DNA of 64,000 nucleotides from Arthrobacter beigongshangensis (GCF_016820585.1 NZ_JADHDX010000006.1:1-64000), one strand, 5' to 3'. Shown: positions 15,180-24,002, counted from the first letter of the stretch. The notes: generated by a model not told the origin, from the sequence alone. Made by a program: numbers and translations.

Positions 15180-16113
15180 AATCTAATGGACAGTCAATTA
15201 ACCAGCTTGCAATTGCTTCGTGACACAAATCGTTGTACACTGAAAACTCGAAAATATCATGAAAATTTTCTCCCATAAGTGCTTTCTTATATTTTTCTAA
15301 AGTATCATTTAATAACTCTTTTGGTGCTAAATCAGATAGTAGTACTTCTGCTTCTAAATGACTTGCAATGGAGCTCTTTATCTTCACTTGTTTCTCATAT
15401 GCAGAACTATATGTCTGCTGCATATGATTTAAAATTTCTTGACCTTTAATATAGTTTCTCACTTGTAAATCAATATATTTATTTGTACTCTTAGATTTGG
15501 TTGGTTCATCTAGACCGTGAAAAAGATTCCCTATTTTCCTATCCAGTATTGTAATGGATGCCGTTTGGCATTGTTTCCAGTTAATAATCTCTACCTCATC
15601 AGGTATTGGAACATTAATATTTATCTTTTCATCTAAAATTTGCTTTGCCTTAATAATTTCTTTTCCATAAAATAACTCATCATGTGCAAGAACATCAAAA
15701 GAGTCATCCAATAAGTCCTTCATTGTCGCATCAATTCTATATTCAATGGCTTTTTCATGGCAGTGCTTAATAAGCGCTTTATTTGTGATTTTTGGAGTGA
15801 TGAAAATCCATTTTTTGATTTTTACTCCTTGAAGGAACGTCAGTAATTGGCTCTTGAATTTTTTTAATTTACCTAAGTCCCTAGTGATTTTGTCCCTTTG
15901 ATGGTCGTAGAGTTTACTGGAATCATATTCTTCATCGGGGCAATAGCATTGAAAAACAATTCCGTCTCTTGTAAATCCCTCAATACCTAAATCACCATTG
16001 GTATGTGCAGTCATCTCCTGATAGCCATCAGCTTCATATTTCATTTTTAAAAAGGCTTGACAGTGCTCTTCCCAGCTGTCCCCATTGTATGTACCAAAAG
16101 ATGTTCTGAACAT
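15169..16113 (-). CDS. ABC-3C system effector, restriction-endonuclease-like N terminus
   Basis: The 314-aa product is the first gene of the three-gene unit. Residues 8-75 look like a restriction-endonuclease-like fold: a WEEHCQAFLKMKY helix with Glu, GDLGIEGFTRDG with an acidic pair, then IVFQCYCPDEEY, where Q replaces the common E/Q-x-K ending. The remainder (about 110-314) should be the specific C-terminal domain that docks the middle component. A start is supported by GGAGGGTAAAT. Nuclease activity is inferred; the final Lys of the motif is not clear, so it may be degenerate. Confidence 0.7.
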   Translation of the reverse strand: MFRTSFGTYNGDSWEEHCQAFLKMKYEADGYQEMTAHTNGDLGIEGFTRDGIVFQCYCPDEEYDSSKLYDHQRDKITRDLGKLKKFKSQLLTFLQGVKIKKWIFITPKITNKALIKHCHEKAIEYRIDATMKDLLDDSFDVLAHDELFYGKEIIKAKQILDEKININVPIPDEVEIINWKQCQTASITILDRKIGNLFHGLDEPTKSKSTNKYIDLQVRNYIKGQEILNHMQQTYSSAYEKQVKIKSSIASHLEAEVLLSDLAPKELLNDTLEKYKKALMGENFHDIFEFSVYNDLCHEAIASWLIDCPLDFGG

Positions 16114-16297
16114 ATTTACCCTCCGTACTAAAAGTAAGAATTATAGGAATAAATTAATGGTACATTACTTCCACAATTTTAGCTACTATTCGTAAATAGT
16201 TTATTAGGTATATTCAAACAACATACAGGTATATATCCTATTTTTTAACGAAAGTCTGAATAAAGACATACGAAAGTGACACGTGTGCCATATTTCA

Positions 16298-16774
16298 GAG
16301 CCACTTAGGACAAATTCTAGGGACACTTAAAACAGACAAAGAGCCACCTTCTATAGGATCGGTAGTTGCCGCATTCGGCTGTTGTTTAACTTTTCTCTTA
16401 ATATCTCAATAGTTAATAAATCCCCAAGTTCAATCAAAGCTGCCGCGCTGTGCTTGCTGGCCTGGTGATTTGAATCGAAAGGAAAAGTAATCTTTCGATT
16501 CAAATCACCAGGGTAAAGGGGGAATTAGGGTTTTACTAATATTTCTATTCCCTCTTGTCTCGCATTGGGTCAAGTGTTACTCATTCGCGTAGCACCCCAT
16601 TCCTTGTATCATGTACCAAACGTTCTAGATATTTTTCTTTTGCTGCTCCATACATCTCGTAAAATTTAATGTTGTAAGTTTTTAGTGGTTTCAAATATAA
16701 TGGATGGCTTTCGTTTGTCCTATGCGGATCTATTTCTTGTCTCAAGTGGCTCTAAAACATGTCCGAGGTGGCTC
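16298..16774 (+). mobile_element. 477-bp IS remnant or MITE with doubled inverted terminal repeats
   Basis: The left end GAGCCACTTAGGACA (16298), then GGGACACTT and GAGCCACC, is matched by the reverse complement of the right end: GAGCCACCTCGGACA, then GAGCCACTTGAGACA, ending at 16774. Two tandem repeat units at each end are typical of IS21-family elements. The interior holds no full ORF, only a short minus-strand frame (about 16350-16470) that could be the tail of a transposase. An 18-bp-arm hairpin lies at 16469-16514 (TGATTTGAATCGAAA and its complement). It is probably an internally deleted, non-autonomous element. Confidence 0.6.
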
Positions 16775-17067
16775 TTTCAGATGGCGGTATTCAAAAGTCA
16801 TTTTCATTTGTCTTATTTTTAGGTCAATTCCTTTTTACAAATGTACTACTTCGAAGGTATTTATATTGTCTAAATAATTTAGATTGGTTCAATTTGTGCT
16901 GAAGAGAATTATCCCCTTTTATGACAATATAAATGACGAAAAAGATTTGAAGGAAATTCAAAATATCCCTCGTAGAGTAGATTTTTCTAAATCATCTGCT
17001 CTACGAGTGATATTGTATTCACGATACTTATATTTTCACGTAATCTCCAACGGCATAAACCCCAATC
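16775..17067. other. Non-coding stretch with a 9-bp-arm hairpin
   Basis: No convincing gene is present. The one feature is an inverted repeat, CTCGTAGAG (16969-16977) and CTCTACGAG (16999-17007), extended by imperfect flanks. Together with the neighbouring remnants it makes 16.1-17.4 kb a scar region between the ABC-3C operon and the next gene. Confidence 0.5.
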
Positions 17068-17215
17068 CATATAGACGACCTCAACCATCATTGGTAGTAT
17101 AAGACAAGCACCACTACTTTCAAATAATGCTGAATAATGCAGATATGGAGAATGACATGAAGAAGTTTGTATGGATTGCTTCACTAATTTATTGTTTGAA
17201 TGGGTTTGGTCATAT
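17068..17215 (+). pseudogene. Duplicated 5' fragment of the MFS transporter gene at 21.9 kb
   Basis: These 148 bases align without gaps to 21793-21940. They cover the upstream region (TTGGTAGTATAAGACAAG), the ribosome site (ATATGGAGAATG) and the first 20 or so codons, MKKFVWIASLIYCLNGFGHI. Homology stops in the middle of what would be the first membrane segment, and a strong terminator follows at once. It is a truncated paralogue or recombination scar, not a functional gene. Confidence 0.85.
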
Positions 17216-17221
17216 AAAAAT

Positions 17222-17275
17222 AGGTACCTGGTTCTGAAACAATTCTAAATCGTTTTAGAACCAGGTACCTTAGTT
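17222..17275 (+). terminator. Rho-independent terminator
   Basis: The stem AGGTACCTGGTTCTGAAAC pairs with GTTTTAGAACCAGGTACCT, followed by TAGTTTA. It shares the AGGTACCT...TCTGAAAC design with the terminator at 3347-3405. Confidence 0.8.
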
Positions 17276-17421
17276 TATGATTGTATGGGGTAGGTAATAA
17301 TCACTAACCATCCTCTTTGGCTATAGATATACAAAACTACACGAAATCATTTTTTTGATTTTTAAGTATCGAATTAAAAACGGTTTAAATTATCATTCAT
17401 ATTACATTTTGGGGGATTGAA

Positions 17422-18033
17422 ATGAACATAAACGTTTCTACATTAATCACGTCATATCTTATACCAGGAATTATTCCATTTATCTCTGTTGTGTTTGCTT
17501 TTATAATAACTAAAATACATAGTGAAAGAGAATATAAAAGAAACCTAAGAATACAAAGAATAAAGTTACTAACGCTTTTAAAAAAAGAAGCAGAGATGTA
17601 TAAAAGTTATCGTTTTCAAAAAAATACTCACAGATCAAAAGAATTCATTACTATTAAATTAATAATAAATAGTCCATCATTTAATGTTGAAGAACATGCA
17701 AAACTTATTGAGTTGTCCCTCGAGATGGAAAGAATAAATCAAAATATTGAAATTGCAATTAATGCCTCAACAGGTTTATTATCAACTATCTTGGGTGGTT
17801 ATTTGAGTAATGTATCAACTGGAAATCCTTTAATGGCATTCTCTAATTCTCGACTTAGAAAGTTCATTATGGGAAAAACTCATGCAGAGCAAATTGGCGA
17901 GAGTTTAGAGAAAATGTTTGAGAAAACTATACAAGATTCTTCCAAGGAAGCATTACCAATAATAGAGGGAATAATTAATGAGGTAGATAGACTTATCTCA
18001 GTTGAAGCGGGTAAATCTAAGTTGAAAAGGTAA
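17422..18033 (+). CDS. Hypothetical membrane-anchored protein
   Basis: The 203-aa protein has one strong N-terminal membrane segment (about residues 8-30, SYLIPGIIPFISVVFAFIIT). A highly basic stretch (SEREYKRNLRIQRIK) then implies a cytoplasmic remainder. A second moderately hydrophobic Gly/Ser-rich patch lies near residues 115-140 (STGLLSTILGGYLSN). The start is well supported (GGGGGATTGAA before the ATG). AT-richness resembles the accessory island rather than the downstream genes. No family is recognised. Confidence 0.7.
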   Translation: MNINVSTLITSYLIPGIIPFISVVFAFIITKIHSEREYKRNLRIQRIKLLTLLKKEAEMYKSYRFQKNTHRSKEFITIKLIINSPSFNVEEHAKLIELSLEMERINQNIEIAINASTGLLSTILGGYLSNVSTGNPLMAFSNSRLRKFIMGKTHAEQIGESLEKMFEKTIQDSSKEALPIIEGIINEVDRLISVEAGKSKLKR

Positions 18034-18087
18034 ATATGTAAAAAAGTAAATTTATAGTTACCTGTATAGGGATATTTCTTATAAGAT

Positions 18088-19773
18088 ATGATGAGCAGGA
18101 ATGAGAAACATTTCGATAATATACGTTCCATAAAGCAAAATCTGATGTTCAATAAGTTATCAGGGGCACTTCATCTGCAAGATGGCTCAAAGCATGTTGT
18201 TTCCGTTAAACTTGGTGGTTATGTAAAGCTGAATTGTATTGTGAAAGTAGATAAAGAAACGATTTTGGATGACTCTCTGAAGTTAGAGTTTCTTCCGTGG
18301 GATAATAAAGAAAAAATTGTTCCCTTTATTCAACAACAAGTTCAAATGCATACTAAAATAGTAAACGACCATTTGCCGGATGAGGAATATTTATTTGATG
18401 AAACCCATCCGCGATTGGATGCGGGTTTATTCGATCATGTTGCACATGATATCCCTACACCCTTTTACGTGAAAAAACTACTAAAGCTTTTTGAAGAACA
18501 ACTGAATGATCCTACTACTAAGACACGAAAAGCCACATACGAAAAAATCATTTTTGATAATATAGCCAACTACAGCAGTGAATTCATCGAGCTATTCCAG
18601 CAAGCTCAATTCGACGAATCCATTGTACAACAAGAGGCATTATGGCTTCTTAAGCATGCAGCGCATCGAGAGGTTGTGAAATTTTCAATCACTGTACTCG
18701 GATGTACGGATTGTGAAAAATATAAAGAGCTATTGTTCACATTAGGTATGCATGAAGAATTCACACCCTATGTCCTTTTTGCGTTGAAAAATGGCACAAT
18801 TCGAGCCAACACCCAGGTTTGGCAACTAGCTCAATCCGTTCGTGGTTGGGGAAAGATTGCGGCTGTTGAGGGGTTGGAAGCAACGACGCCAGAAATAAAA
18901 CAGTGGTTGCTCACAGAAGGCTGTAGCAATAGTATTATGGATGAGTATTTAGCCTATACTTGTGCCGTAAAAGGAGAGCTTGACGTAGCTTTATACGAAG
19001 AAACGATTTCGAAAGAGCTGTATGATGGAGCAGGTCTTATCATTCAAGCCCTACTTAATGAGCGTTCAGCTGAAGGCATCGAAGAGTATCCGTATGCAAG
19101 CGCAGTTCTTTCGCGTTTCGTGTACCATGCGCGTACACACTGTCAAACGCTTGAGGATTTTTATCCGCTCATGAAAATAAATGGATTTTTAAAAGCCGAT
19201 AGTGAGGTTTGGGAAGAACGGTTTAATGAACAATGGAAACAACATGAGTACACTTCTATTCAGCAAGCGATTCAACCCTTTATGAATGATGCTAAGTGGC
19301 CACGGCTTGTGATGGATGCACTACAGCAAGAAAACAACGTAAAGGCACTTGAAATTGCTTTCTTTTATCAATTAGATGTTTCGCAAAATTTGTTTGATAT
19401 GCTAGAGAAAAACCCCACAAACAGTGCACTATATGTGGCTGTTATGGATGCAAATAATCGTAAGTACATCGAAGACATCTGCACATTTGCGGAAACGCAT
19501 TTAACGCTAACAAGTCTATCAAATGAAGAACAAAATTGTCTGCAATGCATTGTTCAAGATTTGTATGGACACGAAGGAGTAGGGGTGCCACTCCTTCAAG
19601 CTGCTCTTGCATCAGATAATGGAAGCCTACAATACCATGCACTCAGTGTACTGGAAGGATGGTCTCCGTCAATTGCGCAACAACCTACCCTGCAGGAAAT
19701 CATTCAGAACATTGCAATGACGACAAAAGACAAAGAAGATCGCGAGTTAGCAAAAAGATTGTTGGAAAAGTGA
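18088..19773 (+). CDS. Hypothetical protein, HEAT/ARM-like helical repeats
   Basis: This 561-aa soluble protein has an N-terminal domain of about 75 residues (LHLQDGSKHVVSVKLGGYVK), then a long series of helix pairs resembling HEAT-type repeats (for example EALWLLKHAAHREVVKFSIT). There are no catalytic motifs. Similar Bacillales proteins have sometimes been labelled limonene hydroxylase, a name I would not transfer. Start at ATG 18088 or 18091; no strong ribosome site is visible. It is followed by repeat family A copy 2. It probably acts as a protein-protein scaffold. Confidence 0.65.
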   Translation: MMSRNEKHFDNIRSIKQNLMFNKLSGALHLQDGSKHVVSVKLGGYVKLNCIVKVDKETILDDSLKLEFLPWDNKEKIVPFIQQQVQMHTKIVNDHLPDEEYLFDETHPRLDAGLFDHVAHDIPTPFYVKKLLKLFEEQLNDPTTKTRKATYEKIIFDNIANYSSEFIELFQQAQFDESIVQQEALWLLKHAAHREVVKFSITVLGCTDCEKYKELLFTLGMHEEFTPYVLFALKNGTIRANTQVWQLAQSVRGWGKIAAVEGLEATTPEIKQWLLTEGCSNSIMDEYLAYTCAVKGELDVALYEETISKELYDGAGLIIQALLNERSAEGIEEYPYASAVLSRFVYHARTHCQTLEDFYPLMKINGFLKADSEVWEERFNEQWKQHEYTSIQQAIQPFMNDAKWPRLVMDALQQENNVKALEIAFFYQLDVSQNLFDMLEKNPTNSALYVAVMDANNRKYIEDICTFAETHLTLTSLSNEEQNCLQCIVQDLYGHEGVGVPLLQAALASDNGSLQYHALSVLEGWSPSIAQQPTLQEIIQNIAMTTKDKEDRELAKRLLEK

Positions 19774-19828
19774 TAAAGTGTAGATGTGTTTTCTCCCCCG
19801 GATGTTAAACTAATACTTTTTACATAAT

Positions 19829-19930
19829 CTCCAGCGTAGGCGCCTAACAGGGGTAGCCGAAGTGATTAGACTGACAGTGATCTTCTGTCTGGCTAATCAC
19901 GGGAGGCATCCCCTAGCGCCAAGCGTTGTT
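19829..19930 (-). repeat. 102-bp palindromic intergenic repeat, family A copy 2
   Basis: This is the reverse-orientation copy of 1559-1660. On the minus strand it starts AACAACGCTTGGCGC and ends GGCGCCTACGCTGGAG. The central stem pairs GTGATTAG with CTAATCAC, where copy 1 has GCGATAAG with CTTATCGC, so the pairing is kept while the sequence changes. The outer GGGGATGCCTCCC and CGGCTACCCC blocks are conserved. Confidence 0.8.
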
Positions 19931-20059
19931 AGAAAGCTTCTTTTATTCACTCTCATAAATTATTCTTTTAAAAAATAAAATAACTATTGACTAGAGGTAA
20001 GAAAGCGTCCGTCTGAAGCGTAAATCAACCTTGTTCGGATTTTATTGTTGATTGTTCAA

Positions 20060-20674
20060 TTATGAAGTTGATTCATCCTTATATTTAAACGAATAAATAT
20101 GTGTTTTTGATAGATCAGTTACTTCTTGGATAAACTCCTCTTGCGTTTCTTTGAAATCACTTGTAATCCAGTTCAGTAGAAGCCCATAAAAACCATAGGC
20201 TGTGTAACGTTTAAAATAATCCATGTTGACGGTGATATTGTTAATCGTTTCGAAAACAAACTGTTCCTGGTAAATTTTTAATATCGTTTGAGGAAATCTG
20301 GTATGTAATCCTGGTAAAGTGTCTTCGAATTTAATCAATTCAAAAAAATGTCTGTGCTCATAAATGAACGACACGATATTAAAGGATGATGCATTTAGCT
20401 TCGTAGTATATACTTTTTGTCCAGGTACATAGGGTTTTCCTACTGAATCTTCTAACCCTTGAAGCATGGAGTCGAGTACATCTTTCGCAAGCTCTATTTT
20501 GTCTTGGTAGTGGACATAAAAGGTACTCCGATTATACGCAGCATAATTTACAATGTCTTTTACAGAAACGGAATGGTACCCATTCTTCTTCGTGAGTTCA
20601 ATGAGTGCTAGCTTTAAATGTTCTCTTGTTCGGTTTCGTCGCTGAGATGTCACAATTTGTTGGTCATTCATCAA
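20060..20674 (-). CDS. TetR/AcrR family transcriptional regulator
   Basis: The 204-aa regulator has an N-terminal TetR helix-turn-helix (residues about 15-60: LKLALIELTKKNGYHSVSVK, then YNRSTFYVHYQDKIELAKDV). Its helical ligand-binding C terminus is of the kind found in YfiR/DhaS-like regulators. It is divergent from an SDR gene, and the shared 190-bp region carries a perfect 11-bp-arm palindrome at 20705-20731, its likely operator. It most likely represses itself and the SDR; the inducer is unknown. A paralogous TetR-SDR pair is present at 40.3-41.9 kb. Confidence 0.88.
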   Translation of the reverse strand: MMNDQQIVTSQRRNRTREHLKLALIELTKKNGYHSVSVKDIVNYAAYNRSTFYVHYQDKIELAKDVLDSMLQGLEDSVGKPYVPGQKVYTTKLNASSFNIVSFIYEHRHFFELIKFEDTLPGLHTRFPQTILKIYQEQFVFETINNITVNMDYFKRYTAYGFYGLLLNWITSDFKETQEEFIQEVTDLSKTHIYSFKYKDESTS

Positions 20675-20704
20675 AAAAACCTCCCGAAAATAGACAATTC
20701 AGTT

Positions 20705-20731
20705 CGAAGTGTCTACTCCATAGACACTTCG
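20705..20731. promoter_or_regulatory. Palindromic operator, probable TetR binding site
   Basis: CGAAGTGTCTA (20705-20715) and TAGACACTTCG (20721-20731) are perfect inverted repeats around CTCCA. They lie about 30 bases upstream of the TetR start codon, between the divergent TetR and SDR genes, with no T-run, so an operator fits better than a terminator. Confidence 0.75.
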
Positions 20732-20864
20732 TCAACTTTTAATGATTGTTACATATGAACAAAATAGTACAATTAAGTTGCAGATGAAATAGCGCAAATA
20801 TTGTATCTTTTTTTGGGTAAAATATAATTGTGCTATGGATATTATTATACTGGAGGAATCAATT

Positions 20865-21602
20865 ATGGGGAAACTACAAGACAAAGTAGCCGTGATTACT
20901 GGTGGAGCATCTGGTATCGGTGCAGCAACAGCTCGTTTATTCGTGTCAGAAGGAGCCAAAGTGGTTCTTGTTGATTTAAATGAAGAAAAAGGAAAAGCTT
21001 TTGAAGAAGAATTGAAAGCGCTTAATGCCGAAGCACTATTTGTAAAAGCAAATATTACAAGTGAAGAAGATGTAGCTGATATCTTTAAACAGACAGTTGA
21101 AACATTTGGTAAAGTGGATGTTGTGTTTAATAATGCAGGTATCGGGCGTGTTCATTCTTCCCATGACTTAGAGTACTCTGAGTGGCGGAACACAGTAAAT
21201 GTTGATTTAGATGGTGTATTTTTAGTAGCACGTGAAGCAATTCGTGAGATGTTGAAAGCGGGTGGCGGTACAATCGTGAATACTGCATCTATGTACGGTT
21301 GGGTTGGTTCACCTGGTTCAGCAGCTTATAACGCAGCAAAAGGTGGCGTGATTAACTTAACACGTTCGCTTGCACTTGAATATGCAGAACAAAATATCCG
21401 TGTGAATTCACTATGCCCAGGTTTCATCGATACACCAATTATTCCAGAAGAAAGTAAAGAAGTGTTAAAATCGATGACACCGATGAAACGTCTTGGTCGA
21501 GCAGATGAAATGGCGAAAGCTGTATTATTCATGGCGAGCGATGATTCCTCATTCATGACTGGCAATAGCTTAACTGTTGATGGCGGTTATACAGCTCAAT
21601 AA
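20865..21602 (+). CDS. SDR family NAD(P)-dependent oxidoreductase
   Basis: The 245-aa enzyme is a classical short-chain dehydrogenase. The cofactor motif TGGASGIG is near residue 13, NNAG near 90, the catalytic Ser is in NTASMYG (about 143), and YNAAK (about 156-160) gives the Tyr/Lys pair. DGGYTAQ ends the chain. ATG 20865 follows GGAGGAATCAAT; an in-frame ATG ten codons upstream has no ribosome site. An Asp in VLVDLNEEKG after strand 2 suggests NAD preference. Substrate unknown, probably an alcohol or ketone given the TetR pairing. Confidence 0.9.
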   Translation: MGKLQDKVAVITGGASGIGAATARLFVSEGAKVVLVDLNEEKGKAFEEELKALNAEALFVKANITSEEDVADIFKQTVETFGKVDVVFNNAGIGRVHSSHDLEYSEWRNTVNVDLDGVFLVAREAIREMLKAGGGTIVNTASMYGWVGSPGSAAYNAAKGGVINLTRSLALEYAEQNIRVNSLCPGFIDTPIIPEESKEVLKSMTPMKRLGRADEMAKAVLFMASDDSSFMTGNSLTVDGGYTAQ

Positions 21603-21636
21603 TTATATAAGTAGAAAGAACAGCTCGTTTTACTTT

Positions 21637-21667
21637 GCCCATCATCGATTTAGGTGATGGGCTTTTA
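21637..21667 (+). terminator. Rho-independent terminator
   Basis: GCCCATCA and TGATGGGC pair around TCGATTTAGG, followed by TTTTAG, directly downstream of the SDR gene. Confidence 0.8.
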
Positions 21668-21881
21668 GTATAGGTAACCAAGTGAGTGTATTCATTAAAT
21701 AAGTCAAAAATATAAGGTGTGTATCTAGAATATCGTAGTGTCAATTGCGGTAGAACCGTTTACTAAGACTTACAAAGATAGAAACACAGCTTCATATAGA
21801 CTCTCCCAACCATTATTGGTAGTATAAGACAAGCGACACTACTTTCAAATAATGCGGAATAATGCAGATATGGAGAATAAA

Positions 21882-23102
21882 ATGAAGAAATTTGTATGGA
21901 TTGCTTGTCTAATTTATTGCTTGAATGGGTTTGGTCATATTATCATAGGGACCGTTTTAGAACCGATGGTGGATTCGTATGGGATTCATTATAAGGATGG
22001 CGGACAGCTGATTATGAATCAGTTTTTGGGCTTTTTAGGTGGGGTTATGCTTGCGCCGCTTATCGTCAATCGGTTGGGGCGGAGGATGACGATTTTTCTT
22101 GCATTATTGGTTTTTGCCCTTTCCCAGTTTGTGTTTAGCGTTTTACCTAATTGGAATGTGATGTTAGCTATCGCTCCATTTGGTGGGGCGGGAATTGGGA
22201 TTGCCGAGACAATTGTGGCTGCTCTTATTATTGGCCATTTAAAGGAAAAGAAAGCGAAGACACTTGTCATGGTTGAAATCTTTTTTGGAGTCGGCGCATT
22301 GGCGATTCCGGTCATTTCTGCCTTTTTGATATTGACAGGTGTATGGAGTTTTTCGTTTACATTTGTAGCCGTGTTTGCTTCGGTCATTATGCTACTCTGG
22401 TTACTTCTTCCGTTTGGAGAATTGGATTCAGTTTTAAAAAGGCAACCGAAAGTTTTACCTGAAGACGGGCATAAACCAGCGAAAAAACGTTATTCTAAAA
22501 GGCAGTTGCCGATTATTGCGACGGGTGCGGTGTTTTTCTTTATGTATGTGGGAACTGAAATGGTGTTGCCGAACTACTTGCCAACCATTTTGAGCAAAAC
22601 AACGAGTTTAGACGCTTCCACGCTGGCTTTGAGCATTACAGTCTTTTGGGCAGCGATGACCATTGGGCGTATTAGTATGACAGGTATCATCGATCGAATA
22701 GGCTATAGCAAGCTCTTTGTGATTTGCTGTATAGGTCAGTTTTTCACCATTTTGATGTTTGCTTATTCAACCTCAGTCACATTTAGCTTTATCTCCATAT
22801 TTTTAACGGGTCTATTAATGGGTGGCGTTTTCTCCATGGGCCTCTTGATTGTGAATGAAACGTCTAAAGGATTAGAGGAATGGACAACAAGCATATTGAT
22901 GGCAATGGGGGGATTAGGCGGCGCATTCCTGCCAAGAATTGCTGGCGAACTAATCGATCGCCACCCAATCAGCGTTACGCTATGGGCACTTGTATTATGT
23001 ACCTTTGTTCTTGCGTGTTTAATGGGCATCATTTTTTACTTTAGGAAAAAGGCGATCCCTACAATACACGAAAGCTCGGAACGTTCGTTACTTGAGAATT
23101 GA
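21882..23102 (+). CDS. MFS transporter
   Basis: The protein is about 406 aa and hydrophobic, with roughly 12 membrane helices. The signature between helices 2 and 3, NRLGRRMTIFLAL, is typical of the major facilitator superfamily, and a central basic loop (LKRQPKVLPEDGHKPAKKRY) separates the two six-helix halves. ATG 21882 is preceded by TATGGAGAATAA; other in-frame ATGs at 21852 and 21870 are less likely. A 148-bp copy of its 5' end lies at 17068-17215. The second half resembles FucP/glucose-type or drug-efflux members; the substrate is not assignable. Confidence 0.85.
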   Translation: MKKFVWIACLIYCLNGFGHIIIGTVLEPMVDSYGIHYKDGGQLIMNQFLGFLGGVMLAPLIVNRLGRRMTIFLALLVFALSQFVFSVLPNWNVMLAIAPFGGAGIGIAETIVAALIIGHLKEKKAKTLVMVEIFFGVGALAIPVISAFLILTGVWSFSFTFVAVFASVIMLLWLLLPFGELDSVLKRQPKVLPEDGHKPAKKRYSKRQLPIIATGAVFFFMYVGTEMVLPNYLPTILSKTTSLDASTLALSITVFWAAMTIGRISMTGIIDRIGYSKLFVICCIGQFFTILMFAYSTSVTFSFISIFLTGLLMGGVFSMGLLIVNETSKGLEEWTTSILMAMGGLGGAFLPRIAGELIDRHPISVTLWALVLCTFVLACLMGIIFYFRKKAIPTIHESSERSLLEN

Positions 23103-23114
23103 ATCAACTCGTAA

Positions 23115-23178
23115 ACAAATAAGATGTCTGGTTTTCAACAAGTAATATCGTGTTGGGAACCAAGCATCTTATTTTATT
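23115..23178 (+). terminator. Bidirectional terminator
   Basis: A long stem runs from AATAAGATGTCTGGTTTTCA to GGGAACCAAGCATCTTATT and is followed by TTATTTTAC. It lies between the MFS gene and the convergent minus-strand gene. Confidence 0.8.
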
Positions 23179-23221
23179 TTACAACTAACGACTCGCGACT
23201 GGATACCAAAGCACATGCGTA

Positions 23222-23848
23222 TCATTCACATCTATACCTAAACGTAGGCTCTGTCTGAATATAAAAAGCATTTCTGACTTGTGCAGACCAATTTGCAAAG
23301 GCTGATCTCCATTCGGGTGTTTTAAAGAATTGCTCAACAGTCTGTGTTTCAGAATGCCAAACTATAAATAGGTTGAGCGGGGCAATTCCTCCTGCCCAAA
23401 TGCCATTATTTGCGTCAGTATCTTCCTCTCTTACTAATAATAAGGGTAGTCCAAATTGAAAAGCCATGGAAGGCTCTACTTGTGAATAAACGGATCCTTG
23501 CCAGACCGGAGTGGGCGGTGGAACGGGGCCTGTATTGACGTCAACAGTTTCAATTTTAAAACGACGAAAGTTTGCTGCCAACATTCCATAGCTTGATGAA
23601 ACTAACCGGCGAATATCAGTTAAAATGGATTCGGGATAACTTTCGCTTAAGGGTAATGTACGCGGAAAAAGCAAAGCATTCTCAATCTCTAAAATTAAAC
23701 GGTTTAGAAACCGCTGCTGGTTGTCATTTAAATGCGTTGTCGTACTTAAAAATATGGGAATACGATAAGCACGGTCAATACATTCTAGGTGTGCTGATTC
23801 TATTTTTTCTTTATCTTTACGTAAAGAGCTATGCTCATGATTACTCAT
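23222..23848 (-). CDS. Hypothetical protein, possible nucleoside deoxyribosyltransferase/TIR-like fold
   Basis: This 208-aa protein begins its conserved part with YRIPIFLSTTTHLNDNQQRF, then IRRLVSSSYGML. It has WQGSVYSQVEPSMAFQFGLP, LLLVRE, and a C-terminal LFIVWHS...WRSAFANW. A beta strand plus Ser-rich turn at the start, followed by an acidic Ser-x-x-x-E-x-x-x-A-x-x-x-G helix, resembles NDT/TIR-like proteins that act on nucleosides or NAD. That is an inference from pattern only. The ATG is well placed after GGAGGTGAAATC. It stands alone between terminators. Confidence 0.6.
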   Translation of the reverse strand: MSNHEHSSLRKDKEKIESAHLECIDRAYRIPIFLSTTTHLNDNQQRFLNRLILEIENALLFPRTLPLSESYPESILTDIRRLVSSSYGMLAANFRRFKIETVDVNTGPVPPPTPVWQGSVYSQVEPSMAFQFGLPLLLVREEDTDANNGIWAGGIAPLNLFIVWHSETQTVEQFFKTPEWRSAFANWSAQVRNAFYIQTEPTFRYRCE

Positions 23849-23959
23849 GATTTCACCTCCTTTTTCAATAGTATATGAAAAAGGACAAAGTTAGCTTGGA
23901 CACAAAAATTAGATTCCGCAATACAGTAAATTCACGAAAAAATCCGAGTAAACTCAAAC

Positions 23960-24002
23960 TTAAAGTGCCTGATTCTAAAATAATAGAACCAGGCACTTTT
24001 TT
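23960..24002 (-). terminator. Bidirectional terminator
   Basis: AAAGTGCCTGATTCTA pairs with TAGAACCAGGCACTTTTTT. It lies between two minus-strand genes and is usable by the LLM oxidoreductase gene's upstream or downstream neighbours. Confidence 0.75.

Noticed and set aside
16884-17102. 72-codon plus-strand frame
   Set aside because: It runs through a hairpin and into the duplicated MFS upstream region, with no ribosome site or protein-like composition.
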